In this document: one piece after another, positions 6,125 through 12,717 of the stretch
Numbering within the stretch: the first letter of the stretch is position 1
How the letters are laid out: the number at the start of each line of letters is the position of its first letter
Origin: Oscillospiraceae bacterium
Lineage (GTDB): Bacteria > Bacillota > Clostridia > Oscillospirales > Ruminococcaceae
Length of the DNA: 21,735 nt
Assembly: GCA_016296485.1 (NCBI GenBank)
Contig: JAEDJF010000017.1
Location: 1-21,735, forward strand
Reading direction: 5' to 3'
Made by a program: the position numbers and the translations under genes
The notes under the pieces: model-generated
Database searches by the model: none
The model's input: only the letters and a program-made list of their open reading frames with translations
What the model was told of the DNA's origin: nothing

Positions 6125-6526
6125 TTATTTCATCAAATCCGCAAGAGTTATTCCCTCGAAATACTCATTGGTTATGCGATAGTATTCGTTCCACATCGGG
6201 AGCGTACGGCAATATTCGGAACGTTTACATGGCTTTGCTCCGCACTCAAGACACGCCACAGGCGCAAGGTCCCCCTCTGTGAGACGGAGTATATCCCCCA
6301 CCCTATATTCGGAGGGTTCACGGGTAAGGCGGTAGCCGCCTCCCTTTCCGTGCGCTCCCTCTATATAGCCGTTTTGGGTGAGGGGCGGAAGGATTCTCTC
6401 AAGATATTTTAGTGATATATCCTGCCTTGAGGCTACGTCTTTCATAGGTATATAGCTGTCCCCTTCCCGGTTTTCAGCCAAATCTATCATTACGCGCAGC
6501 GCATAGCGCCCTCTCGTTGAAATCAT
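6125..6526 (-). CDS. Rrf2-family regulator, IscR-like (cysteine-rich)
   Basis: A 133-aa Rrf2-family transcription factor. An N-terminal winged helix begins MISTRGRYALRVMIDLA, with the recognition region around VASRQDISLKYLERIL (31-46) and the wing GKGGGYRL (60-67). The sensor region has C92, C95, C100 and C106, compared with the three [2Fe-2S] cysteines of E. coli IscR (92, 98, 104), so Fe-S binding is likely. Its position downstream of mnmA and cysK suggests control of sulfur/cysteine or Fe-S genes; a CymR-like role is the main alternative. The start is ATG 6526, with GGGGAAGGGA about 6-10 bases upstream. The reading frame is open to 6586, but the extra 20 residues are not part of the family. 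No iscS or iscU is adjacent. Confidence 0.88.
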   Translation of the reverse strand: MISTRGRYALRVMIDLAENREGDSYIPMKDVASRQDISLKYLERILPPLTQNGYIEGAHGKGGGYRLTREPSEYRVGDILRLTEGDLAPVACLECGAKPCKRSEYCRTLPMWNEYYRITNEYFEGITLADLMK

Positions 6527-6556
6527 CACTATTATCCCTTCCCCATTTTTTATTAT

Positions 6557-6586
6557 ATTATACCACATTACAAAGGACTTTCGCAA
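6557..6586 (-). promoter_or_regulatory. Promoter of the Rrf2 gene
   Basis: On the minus strand, TTGCGA (6581-6586) and TATAAT (6557-6562) are spaced by 18 bp. The -35 abuts the mnmA stop codon, so the regulator can be transcribed separately from mnmA. Confidence 0.65.
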
Positions 6587-7657
6587 TCACCTCGAAATCG
6601 TACCGCCGCCGAGAACAATATCCCCGTCGTAAAGCACCGCCGCCTGTCCCGGAGTGACAGCGCGCTGCGGCGCATCAAAAATGATGCGCACGCTGCCGTC
6701 GGGAAAAGCTTCGGCTGTCGCCCACTGTTCCGGTTGGCGGTAGCGTATTTTAGCTTTACAGCGAAATTTTTCTTTCGGGGCTTCGCCGGAAATCCAGTTA
6801 AAACCGGAGACAACCACCGAGTTTGAATACAGGTCCCGCTCCTGCCCCAAAACTACCGTCTGCGTTTCCGGGCATATCCGGCAGACGTACATAGGCTTTT
6901 CAAAGCTCATGCCCAGCTTTTTGTGCTGACCGACAGTGTAGCGGACTATTCCCTTGTGTTTTCCTATACGGTTTCCGCAGAGGTCAACAAAATCTCCTTT
7001 CGGAGACGTTTTTCCGGTATATCGCTCGATAAAGGCGGCGTGGTCGCCGCCCGGAACAAAACAAATATCCTGACTGTCGTGCTTCTGGGCGTTAAGAAAA
7101 CCGTGTTGTTCCGCAATTTCCCTAACTTTTGGCTTTGTAAGCTCACCAAGGGGAAAAAGAGTATGCTTAAGCTGCTCCTGGGTCATTGAATAGAGAACGT
7201 AACTCTGGTCCTTTGCATTATCAACGGCCTTCTTTAAACGATATTTTCCCGTCTCTTCGTCAAAATCTATCCGGGCATAGTGACCTGTCACCACATAGTC
7301 AATGTCCAGCTCCTTTGCCCTTAGAAGGAGCTTCTCAAATTTAAGATAGCGGTTGCAGTCTATGCAAGGATTCGGCGTTACTCCGTTTTCATAGGCGTTT
7401 ATAAAAGGTTCGATGACGCGCTCGCGGAATTTTTCGCTGAAATTGAAAACGTAATGAGGTATTCTCAGTTTATACGCCACGTCCTTTGCGTCCTCCACAT
7501 CCTCAAGCGAACAGCAGGTATGGCTCTTTGAAATACCTATATCTTTATTTTGAAAAAGCTTCATTGTTGCTCCGACGCAATCGAAGCCGCGCTCCTTCAT
7601 AAGACAGGCGGCGACGCTCGAATCCACACCTCCGCTCATAGCAATAAGAGCTTTCAT
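6587..7657 (-). CDS. mnmA: tRNA-specific 2-thiouridylase
   Basis: A 356-aa cytoplasmic enzyme that thiolates U34 of tRNA-Lys, -Glu and -Gln using persulfide sulfur. The N-terminal PP-loop ATPase has SGGVDSS (8-14). The catalytic cysteine is C101 in NPCIDCN, and the second is C199 in SQDICFVPGGDH; their positions are almost those of E. coli MnmA (102 and 199). The tRNA-recognition and C-terminal beta-barrel regions are complete, ending just before GGGTISR. GAGAGG lies upstream of the ATG. It lies between cysK and the Rrf2 gene on the same strand. In many Clostridia mnmA sits beside iscS and iscU; here the sulfur donor gene must be elsewhere. Confidence 0.97.
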   Translation of the reverse strand: MKALIAMSGGVDSSVAACLMKERGFDCVGATMKLFQNKDIGISKSHTCCSLEDVEDAKDVAYKLRIPHYVFNFSEKFRERVIEPFINAYENGVTPNPCIDCNRYLKFEKLLLRAKELDIDYVVTGHYARIDFDEETGKYRLKKAVDNAKDQSYVLYSMTQEQLKHTLFPLGELTKPKVREIAEQHGFLNAQKHDSQDICFVPGGDHAAFIERYTGKTSPKGDFVDLCGNRIGKHKGIVRYTVGQHKKLGMSFEKPMYVCRICPETQTVVLGQERDLYSNSVVVSGFNWISGEAPKEKFRCKAKIRYRQPEQWATAEAFPDGSVRIIFDAPQRAVTPGQAAVLYDGDIVLGGGTISR

Positions 7658-7678
7658 TATATCATCCTCTCATTAAAA

Positions 7679-7708
7679 TTCCGGCACCCGAGAAGGCAGG
7701 TGCCGGAA
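7679..7708 (-). terminator. Hairpin between cysK and mnmA
   Basis: TTCCGGCACC (7679-7688) and GGTGCCGGAA (7699-7708) form a 10-bp stem. On the minus strand it is followed by TTTTAAT, a short U-tract. It lies 6 bases after the cysK stop, so it is a full or partial terminator that lowers read-through into mnmA. Confidence 0.65.
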
Positions 7709-7714
7709 AACAAA

Positions 7715-8647
7715 TTATTCCGCGAAAAGCGGCGTTGAAAGATATCTGTCACCGGTGTCGGGAAAGAGAACAACTATTGTCTTTCCTTCGTTTTCCGGTC
7801 GTTTTGCGAGTTCCGCCGCCGCCCATGCTGCAGCGCCGGAGGAAATTCCTACAAGGACTCCCTCGTTTTTTCCAATAAGTCTTCCGGTGGCAAAGGCGTC
7901 CTCGTTCGACACGGGAATTATCTCGTCATATATCCCGGTATTGAGTACGTCCGGAACAAAGCCCGCTCCTATGCCCTGTATTTTATGCGGACCTGCGCTT
8001 CCGGCGGAGAGCACGGGAGAATCTGCGGGTTCCACCGCCACAACTTTAATTTTCGGATTTTGAGATTTTAAATACTCGCCCACACCCGTAATCGTTCCGC
8101 CGGTTCCGACTCCTGCCACAAAAATGTCAACCGCGCCGTCGGTATCGGAATAGATTTCCGGACCCGTAGTCTCCCGGTGCGCCTTAGGGTTGGCAGGGTT
8201 CACAAACTGACCGGGCAAAAAACTGTTCGGTATTTCATTGGCGAGTTCCTCCGCCTTCGCTATTGCGCCCTTCATTCCCTTCGCGCCTTCCGTGAGGACG
8301 AGCTCTGCGCCGTAGGCTTTCATAAGCTGACGGCGCTCAACGGACATTGTTTCTGGCATCACGATTATTATGCGGTAGCCTCTCGCCGCCGCAACAGCGG
8401 CAAGACCAATGCCTGTATTTCCGGAGGTGGGTTCTATTATTACCGAGCCGGGTCCCAGCTTACCGGCGCTTTCAGCGTCGTCAATCATCGCTTTGGCGAT
8501 TCTGTCTTTTACGGAACCTGCCGGGTTAAAGTATTCAAGCTTTGCGAGAACTTTCGCTTTAAGTCCGAGGGATTTTTCTAAATTAGTGAGCTCCAAAAGC
8601 GGGGTTTTTCCAATAAGCTGGTCAGCAGAGGTATAAATTTTCGACAT
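7715..8647 (-). CDS. cysK: Cysteine synthase (O-acetylserine sulfhydrylase)
   Basis: A 310-aa PLP enzyme that makes L-cysteine from O-acetylserine and sulfide in the cytoplasm. Visible motifs are the PLP lysine K47 in NPAGSVKDR, the substrate loop EPTSGNTGIGLA, the phosphate-binding GVGTGGTITG, and GISSGAA near the C-terminus. Length and order match CysK fully. The start is ATG 8647, with AAAAGGAG 8 bases upstream; the frame is open further upstream but only from a TTG that precedes the Shine-Dalgarno. A leader of roughly 150 bases separates the gene from its promoter and contains a palindrome, several hairpins and a short ORF with cysteine codons. It precedes mnmA and the Rrf2 regulator on the same strand. 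Confidence 0.96.
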   Translation of the reverse strand: MSKIYTSADQLIGKTPLLELTNLEKSLGLKAKVLAKLEYFNPAGSVKDRIAKAMIDDAESAGKLGPGSVIIEPTSGNTGIGLAAVAAARGYRIIIVMPETMSVERRQLMKAYGAELVLTEGAKGMKGAIAKAEELANEIPNSFLPGQFVNPANPKAHRETTGPEIYSDTDGAVDIFVAGVGTGGTITGVGEYLKSQNPKIKVVAVEPADSPVLSAGSAGPHKIQGIGAGFVPDVLNTGIYDEIIPVSNEDAFATGRLIGKNEGVLVGISSGAAAWAAAELAKRPENEGKTIVVLFPDTGDRYLSTPLFAE

Positions 8648-8679
8648 ATAAATTCTCCTTTTCAAATATAGTTTTGTTT

Positions 8680-8712
8680 CTGAGCGAATCTCAGTCGCAA
8701 CAGCGCATTCGC
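8680..8712 (-). promoter_or_regulatory. Alternative hairpins in the cysK leader
   Basis: In the minus-strand RNA, GCGAAT (plus 8707-8712) can pair with ATTCGC (8684-8689). Alternatively CTGAG (8690-8694) pairs with CTCAG (8680-8684) over a 5-nt loop that is part of the same ATTCGC. The two pairings share bases and exclude each other. The stop codon of the short leader ORF lies inside the second stem. No U-tract follows, so a classical attenuator terminator is not visible. A further perfect hairpin, AGATGT-AA-ACATCT, lies at 8737-8750. Confidence 0.35.
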
Positions 8713-8759
8713 CCGAAGCGGAAATTTATATTTGTGAGATGTTTACATCTGTAATACAT
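8691..8759 (-). CDS. Possible cysteine-containing leader peptide upstream of cysK
   Basis: A 22-codon ORF within the cysK leader, beginning MYYRCKHLTN and ending M-R-C-C-D-stop. Cysteine codons are at 5, 20 and 21, with the tandem pair two codons before the stop. It starts about 35 bases after the predicted transcription start and ends 43 bases before the cysK ATG. Tandem codons for the pathway's product amino acid just before the stop are typical of attenuation leader peptides; cysteine-responsive ones are known in Mycobacterium. The ribosome binding site is weak (AAAGCGGG), so translation is uncertain. Confidence 0.35.
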   Translation of the reverse strand: MYYRCKHLTNINFRFGRMRCCD

Positions 8760-8778
8760 TGTTGTCGCCCGCTTTCTG

Positions 8779-8795
8779 CCTACTTATTAAGTTGG
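8779..8795 (-). promoter_or_regulatory. Operator-like palindrome at the cysK transcription start
   Basis: On the minus strand, CCAACTTAATAAGTAGG is a 17-bp palindrome with one mismatched pair, centred on A. It begins 5 bases after the -10 and overlaps the expected +1, a repressor position. The nearby IscR/CymR-like Rrf2 protein is the obvious candidate binder, but that is inference. Confidence 0.5.
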
Positions 8796-8800
8796 TTAAT

Positions 8801-8829
8801 ATTGTAGCACTTATTCCCTACCAAATCAA
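8801..8829 (-). promoter_or_regulatory. Promoter of cysK
   Basis: On the minus strand, TTGATT (8824-8829) and TACAAT (8801-8806) are spaced by exactly 17 bp. The predicted start near 8794 gives a leader of about 147 bases. Confidence 0.75.
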
Positions 8830-8915
8830 TAGGTAATGCATTAAATATTGTACGCACGGCAGCGGAAAATTTGTGCAAAAAAACGGCGCCGTTACGTGAT
8901 GTAGTCCGGCGATAT

Positions 8916-8942
8916 AAAAAAGCCGGCGCACAGCGCCGGCTT
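8916..8942 (-). terminator. Terminator after the transketolase operon
   Basis: The hairpin GCCGGCGC-ACA-GCGCCGGC (plus-strand reading) is followed on the minus strand by TTTTTTATA. It lies 15 bases past the stop of the small membrane protein. It is identical to the hairpin at 6093-6115. Confidence 0.85.
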
Positions 8943-8957
8943 CTTACTTTTTATCAC

Positions 8958-9383
8958 TTATTTTTTAGTGAGCACCCTATGGTTTTTAAGTCCGCCGAAG
9001 GCCATTACAGCGGAGCCGCCTATGGAGAGACCCGCGATGATAATGGAGGAGGAAATTGAGGCGTCCCTTACGAGAAGGATAACGGCGATAAGCATTACGC
9101 AGAAGGCGTTTATCATAACGCGTTTTCCGCGGCTGGGACGGTTGCGGTTGTTGATACCGTCAAGGGCAACGATAAGTGAAAGACCAACCTGCAAACAAAG
9201 GTTGAGGGTCTCGCCTAAAACGTCGCCGACGGCAGCCATTCCAAGAAACGTTCCCACAACAAGAGACCATGAGGCGAAAGCGTTGATGCAGGCGCCGATT
9301 ATAATAATAATAGCGCCGTAGAAAATCATTTTTCCGCCGGGAGCTCTTTTATCAAACAACGGTTTTTTAGTTTTCTTTTTCAT
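8958..9383 (-). CDS. Small polytopic membrane protein of unknown function
   Basis: A 141-aa protein that I do not recognise. It has a Lys-rich N-terminus (MKKKTKKPLFDKR), then about four hydrophobic segments (roughly 18-38, 42-75 as one or two helices, 90-106, 111-130) and a short basic C-terminus. A charged loop DGINNRNRPSRGKR (75-88) splits the protein in two. AAAGG lies before the ATG. It starts 15 bases after the stop of the transketolase C-half and shares that operon's terminator, so it is probably co-transcribed. A link to sugar metabolism would be context only. Confidence 0.75.
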   Translation of the reverse strand: MKKKTKKPLFDKRAPGGKMIFYGAIIIIIGACINAFASWSLVVGTFLGMAAVGDVLGETLNLCLQVGLSLIVALDGINNRNRPSRGKRVMINAFCVMLIAVILLVRDASISSSIIIAGLSIGGSAVMAFGGLKNHRVLTKK

Positions 9384-9398
9384 AGTTTTTACCTTTCT

Positions 9399-10325
9399 TT
9401 ACTTGGAAGCGACCGCTTTCTTTGCTGCCGCAACTATATCCTTTTCGGTCATTTCAAATTTCTCGGCAAGCTCAGCAAGTTTTCCGACCTCTCCGAAAAC
9501 GTCCTTAACTCCCACAGGAACTATCGGAGTGGGGCAGTTCTGGGCGGCAACCTCGGCGACTGCGGAGAAAAGACCGCCTATCACGTTATGGTTTTCCGCA
9601 ACAACGGCGCATTTTGTTTTCTTCAAAGACTCGGTGACGGTTTCGGCGTCGATGGGTTTTATCGTATGGACGTTTACGACCTCGGCGTCTATGCCCTCGG
9701 CTTTAAGGGTCTCTGCGGCTTTTATTGCCTTTTCTACCATAATTCCGCTGGCGAAAATAGTGACGTCGTTTCCGTCTTTGATCTTGTCGGCTTTAAAGAG
9801 GTCGAATTTATAGTCCTTTCCGAAAACATCCGGGCAGTCCTTACGGAACATACGGATATAGACCGGACCTTTGTGCTCGATTGTCTGGGGAAGAGCCTGG
9901 ATAAGCTGCTCGTTGTCAACGGGTTCGAAAATCACCATTGTAGGAATCGAGCGGAGAACGCCGATGTCCTCCATACTCATATGGGTGCCGCCGTTGAGCT
10001 GGGCGGAAATTCCCGGGTCGGTACCGACGATTTTTACGTTCTGTTTTGCGTAAGCTATGGAAATTGCAATCTGGTCACAAATCCTTCTGGTTGCGAAGGG
10101 AGTGAACGAAGTGATAAACGGAATAAATCCGTAGGAAGAAAGTCCGGCGGCGACGGAAGCCATATTCTGCTCTGCGATACCCACGTCGATAGCTCTCTCC
10201 GGGAACTCGGCACCGAGCTTGGCGGTTCCGTTGCAGCTTGCGAGGTCGGCGTCAAGGACACAGACGCGCTCGTCCTTTCTCATAATTTCAGCGATAGTGC
10301 TTCCGAAAGCATCTCTCATCATCAT
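9399..10325 (-). CDS. Transketolase, C-terminal subunit (split transketolase)
   Basis: A 308-aa protein with the pyrimidine-binding and C-terminal domains of transketolase. The catalytic glutamate is in VGIAEQNM, followed by FITSFTPFATRR, GTHMSMEDIG, and a C-terminal domain with VVNVHTIKPID and AENHNVIGGL. It works with the upstream N-terminal subunit as a two-chain TPP enzyme that moves two-carbon units between pentose and triose/hexose phosphates. The start is the first of three tandem ATGs (10325), 9 bases after GGAGG (10335-10339). The frame is open further upstream into the N-half gene, but that is not used. The two genes are 14 bases apart, which suggests translational coupling. A 1-deoxyxylulose-5-phosphate synthase-like role is less likely given the split architecture. 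Confidence 0.93.
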   Translation of the reverse strand: MMMRDAFGSTIAEIMRKDERVCVLDADLASCNGTAKLGAEFPERAIDVGIAEQNMASVAAGLSSYGFIPFITSFTPFATRRICDQIAISIAYAKQNVKIVGTDPGISAQLNGGTHMSMEDIGVLRSIPTMVIFEPVDNEQLIQALPQTIEHKGPVYIRMFRKDCPDVFGKDYKFDLFKADKIKDGNDVTIFASGIMVEKAIKAAETLKAEGIDAEVVNVHTIKPIDAETVTESLKKTKCAVVAENHNVIGGLFSAVAEVAAQNCPTPIVPVGVKDVFGEVGKLAELAEKFEMTEKDIVAAAKKAVASK

Positions 10326-10339
10326 AATGCGTCGCCTCC

Positions 10340-11137
10340 TTACTGAAGTTCCGCAAGAGCGGCTTCTACGTTTTCTTTGGGCATTGACATGCTGTGGCAC
10401 TTAAAGCCTGCGGACTCAACAAAGCTTATTCCCTTGCCTTTTACGGTATCGAGGATAATCATGGAGGGTTGACCCTTTTTGGCTTTTGCGCGGTCGATAG
10501 CCGCAGAAATCGCATCGCAGTCGTGACCGTCGATTTCCTGGGTGTACCAGCCGAAGGCTTTCCATTTGGACTTGAGGTTGCCGAGGGAGTTTATATCGTC
10601 GGTATTGCCGTCAAGCTGCATATTGTTCTTATCCGTGAAAGCGATAAGGTTGTCGAGCTTACGGCTTGCGGCAAGCATTGCCGCTTCCCAAATCTGTCCC
10701 TCCTGGGACTCGCCGTCGCCGACCACAGCATAGATAGTGGCGCCGTCCTTTTTGATTTTGGAGCCGATAGCTACGCCAACGGCGCAGGAGAAGCCCTGTC
10801 CGAGAGAACCGGCGGTCATATCAATTCCGGGGGTCTTATTCATATCGCAGTGGCTCGGGAGATTAGTTCCGAACTTGTTGAGAGTATAAAGCCATTCCCT
10901 CGGGAAAAAGCCTTTAAGGGCAAGGGTCGCGTAAACGACGGGGCCGGCGTGGCCCTTAGAAACGACAAGTCTGTCTCTTCCCTCCATTTTAGGGTTAGCG
11001 GGGTCCACGTTCATCTTGTCAAAATAGAGAACTTTCATAAGCTCAACCATAGACATTGAGCCTCCGATGTGTCCGCTTCCGATACTTCCGATACATTCAA
11101 CGGTCATTCTGCGAATTTCTTTACAGATTTCGTCCAT
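10340..11137 (-). CDS. Transketolase, N-terminal subunit (split transketolase)
   Basis: A 265-aa subunit carrying the diphosphate-binding half of transketolase. It shows SGHIGGSMSM near the N-terminus, SKGHAGPVVYA, GSLGQGFSCAVG, and the TPP/Mg2+ motif GDGESQEGQIWEA with a following NN. Family knowledge: split transketolases are common in Clostridia and archaea and need both chains. GGAAGGAG lies 10 bases before ATG 11137. It is the first gene of a three-gene operon (N-half, C-half, small membrane protein). Confidence 0.95.
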   Translation of the reverse strand: MDEICKEIRRMTVECIGSIGSGHIGGSMSMVELMKVLYFDKMNVDPANPKMEGRDRLVVSKGHAGPVVYATLALKGFFPREWLYTLNKFGTNLPSHCDMNKTPGIDMTAGSLGQGFSCAVGVAIGSKIKKDGATIYAVVGDGESQEGQIWEAAMLAASRKLDNLIAFTDKNNMQLDGNTDDINSLGNLKSKWKAFGWYTQEIDGHDCDAISAAIDRAKAKKGQPSMIILDTVKGKGISFVESAGFKCHSMSMPKENVEAALAELQ

Positions 11138-11179
11138 GCATCAATCACTCCTTCCAAAAATACGCAAAGATACACATAC

Positions 11180-11209
11180 AGTATAGCACAAAAAGTAAGG
11201 AGTCGACAA
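11180..11209 (-). promoter_or_regulatory. Promoter of the transketolase operon
   Basis: On the minus strand, TTGTCG (11204-11209) and TATACT (11180-11185) are spaced by 18 bp, about 43 bases before the ATG. Confidence 0.6.
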
Positions 11210-11250
11210 ATGTTTTTATTAATTTACAAATATTTTTATGTTTAAATATA

Positions 11251-11287
11251 AAAGCGCCCTGTTTATATGGCAAAAACAGAGCGCTTT
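11251..11287 (-). terminator. Hairpin after the 46-aa small ORF
   Basis: AAAGCGCCCTGTTT (11251-11264) pairs with AAACAGAGCGCTTT (11274-11287), with one non-Watson-Crick position that is G-U in the minus-strand RNA. On the minus strand it is followed by TATATTT. It lies 14 bases past the small ORF's stop and supports that ORF being an expressed unit. Confidence 0.65.
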
Positions 11288-11301
11288 ATACAAAAAATCG
11301 G

Positions 11302-11442
11302 TCAAAGACAGTTTTCCTCCACCCATTTTTTCGCCAGTTTCACCGCGAGGTCCTCCGCGTTTTCGGAGGTTTCTTCGCCGAGAAATATCGGATTCGTTTC
11401 GTAAAGGGGAGATATTGTCTTATCATCTTTGGATTTTTCCAT
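11302..11442 (-). CDS. Small protein of unknown function (46 aa)
   Basis: ATG 11442 to TGA 11302, preceded by GGAAAGGAAG 6 bases upstream on the minus strand. The product is hydrophilic and acidic, starts MEKSKDDKTISPLYETNPIF, and ends in a likely amphipathic helix (LAVKLAKKWVEEN). It has no signal peptide or membrane segment. It is divergent from tspO and followed by its own hairpin terminator. The Shine-Dalgarno, terminator and otherwise empty 390-base gap are the evidence that it is real. I do not recognise a family. Confidence 0.6.
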   Translation of the reverse strand: MEKSKDDKTISPLYETNPIFLGEETSENAEDLAVKLAKKWVEENCL

Positions 11443-11527
11443 ATTTTTCTTCCTTTCCAGCCTTTGGGCGGTTTTCCCGCGTATAAATTTCCGCTTAAAT
11501 TCACATAATCAAAGCGGAGGTGTTTTT

Positions 11528-11995
11528 ATGCCTAAAAAAGTATTGCCAATGACGATTTCCATAGGGGCTGCCCTTTTTGTGGGAGGGCTCTCCGCTTTTC
11601 TTACAAAAGGAAGTATGCCCGTTTATTCCGCTCTTAACCTTCCGGCGCTGGCGCCGCCGTCCTGGGTCTTCCCCATTGTCTGGACGGTGCTTTTCGTTAT
11701 GATGGGAATTGCCGCAGCGCTCGTTTGGTGCTCAAACGGCGGGGCTTTCGACGCGGCGCTTCTTTTTTACGCCGCGCAGCTTATTGTGAATTTCTTTTGG
11801 ACGATTATTTTCTTCAATTTCCAAGCATATTTCGGAGCATTTATCTGGCTTTTATTTTTGACCGTGCTCATAATTATAACCGCCGTTCTCTTTTACCGGA
11901 AAGAAAAAGCCGCAGGGTGGCTTTTTCTTCCCTATTTTGCCTGGGTCTGTTTTGCCGGGTACCTCAACTTCGGCGTCTGGGTGCTCAACCGTTAA
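11528..11995 (+). CDS. tspO: TspO/MBR family membrane protein
   Basis: A 155-aa protein with five membrane helices, the size and shape of the translocator protein family that binds porphyrins and related ligands. Recognisable features are the Pro/Trp-rich first loop (LNLPALAPPSWVFPIVWTVL), NFFWTIIFF in the third to fourth helix region, and the C-terminal PYFAWVCFAGYLNFGVWVLN. GGAGGT (11515-11520) lies 7 bases before the ATG. The frame is open upstream but without a better start. Its stop codon overlaps that of convergent sigE within TTAA (11992-11995). Its physiological role in Clostridia is unknown. Confidence 0.93.
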   Translation: MPKKVLPMTISIGAALFVGGLSAFLTKGSMPVYSALNLPALAPPSWVFPIVWTVLFVMMGIAAALVWCSNGGAFDAALLFYAAQLIVNFFWTIIFFNFQAYFGAFIWLLFLTVLIIITAVLFYRKEKAAGWLFLPYFAWVCFAGYLNFGVWVLNR

Positions 11996-12717
11996 AACAT
12001 CGCGGTTTTTTCAAGCTCTTTCCTTAAACGAAGAATAATTTTCTTTTCAAGGCGGGAAATATACGACTGGCTTATGCCGATTATATCCGCCACTTCCTTT
12101 TGTGTGTGCTCCTTTTCGCCGCCGAGACCGAAACGGAGCACCATTATTTTATGCTCCCTTTCTCCGAGATTTTCCACCGCCTCGTTGAGCACGGCGCGCT
12201 CCGCGTCCTGCTCAATTCCTCGGTTCACGCAGTCGCTTTCCGTTCCGAGAACGTCGGAAAGCAAAAGCTCGTTTCCGTCCCAGTCGATGTTGAGCGGCTC
12301 GTCGATGGAGACCTCGTTCTTTTGGGGCTGGGTCTTTCTAATGAACATAAGTATTTCGTTTTCGATGCACCGGGAAGCGTAGGTTGCGAGCTTTATCCCT
12401 TTGCTCGGAACGAAAGTATTTACAGCTTTTATGAGCCCAATGGTGCCGATGGAGGTCAAATCCTCCACACCTATCCCGGTGGACTCGAACTTTCGCGCGA
12501 TATAGACCACAAGGCGAAGATTGTGCTCAATTAGCTCGTTTTTGGCGCTGATGCTGCCCTCTTCAAGGAGCTTAAAAGCCCTTTCCTCCTCCTCTTTTGA
12601 TAACGGAGGAGGAAGACTGTCCGGTCCGTTTATGTAAAATATTTTCTTTCCGAAAAGACGCAAAAAGCGCATTTTCAAGCGCTTTTCCAGATTTAAAAAC
12701 AAGTTTTTGATTTCCAT
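11992..12717 (-). CDS. sigE: RNA polymerase sporulation sigma factor SigE (pro-form)
   Basis: A 241-aa mother-cell sigma factor. The first 26 or so residues are the membrane-associating pro-sequence (basic, amphipathic, MEIKNLFLNLEKRLKMRFLR). They are followed by YINGPDSLPPPLS, matching the B. subtilis region cleaved by SpoIIGA, so cleavage is expected near residues 26-27. Region 2 contains NLRLVVYIARKF, then GIGVEDLTSIGTIGLIKA and TYASRCIENEILMFIRK. Region 4 contains EREHKIMVLRFGL and a C-terminal HTH (EVADIIGISQSYISRLEK). The ATG directly follows the spoIIGA stop (TAAATG), with GGAGG about 8 bases before. The usual downstream sigG is absent; tspO converges instead. Confidence 0.97.
   Translation of the reverse strand: MEIKNLFLNLEKRLKMRFLRLFGKKIFYINGPDSLPPPLSKEEEERAFKLLEEGSISAKNELIEHNLRLVVYIARKFESTGIGVEDLTSIGTIGLIKAVNTFVPSKGIKLATYASRCIENEILMFIRKTQPQKNEVSIDEPLNIDWDGNELLLSDVLGTESDCVNRGIEQDAERAVLNEAVENLGEREHKIMVLRFGLGGEKEHTQKEVADIIGISQSYISRLEKKIILRLRKELEKTAMF

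Noticed and set aside
8648..8800. SAM riboswitch or T-box in the cysK leader
   Set aside because: No T-box TGGNACC sequence, SAM-I core or terminator/antiterminator pair was seen. Only short hairpins and the leader ORF remain.
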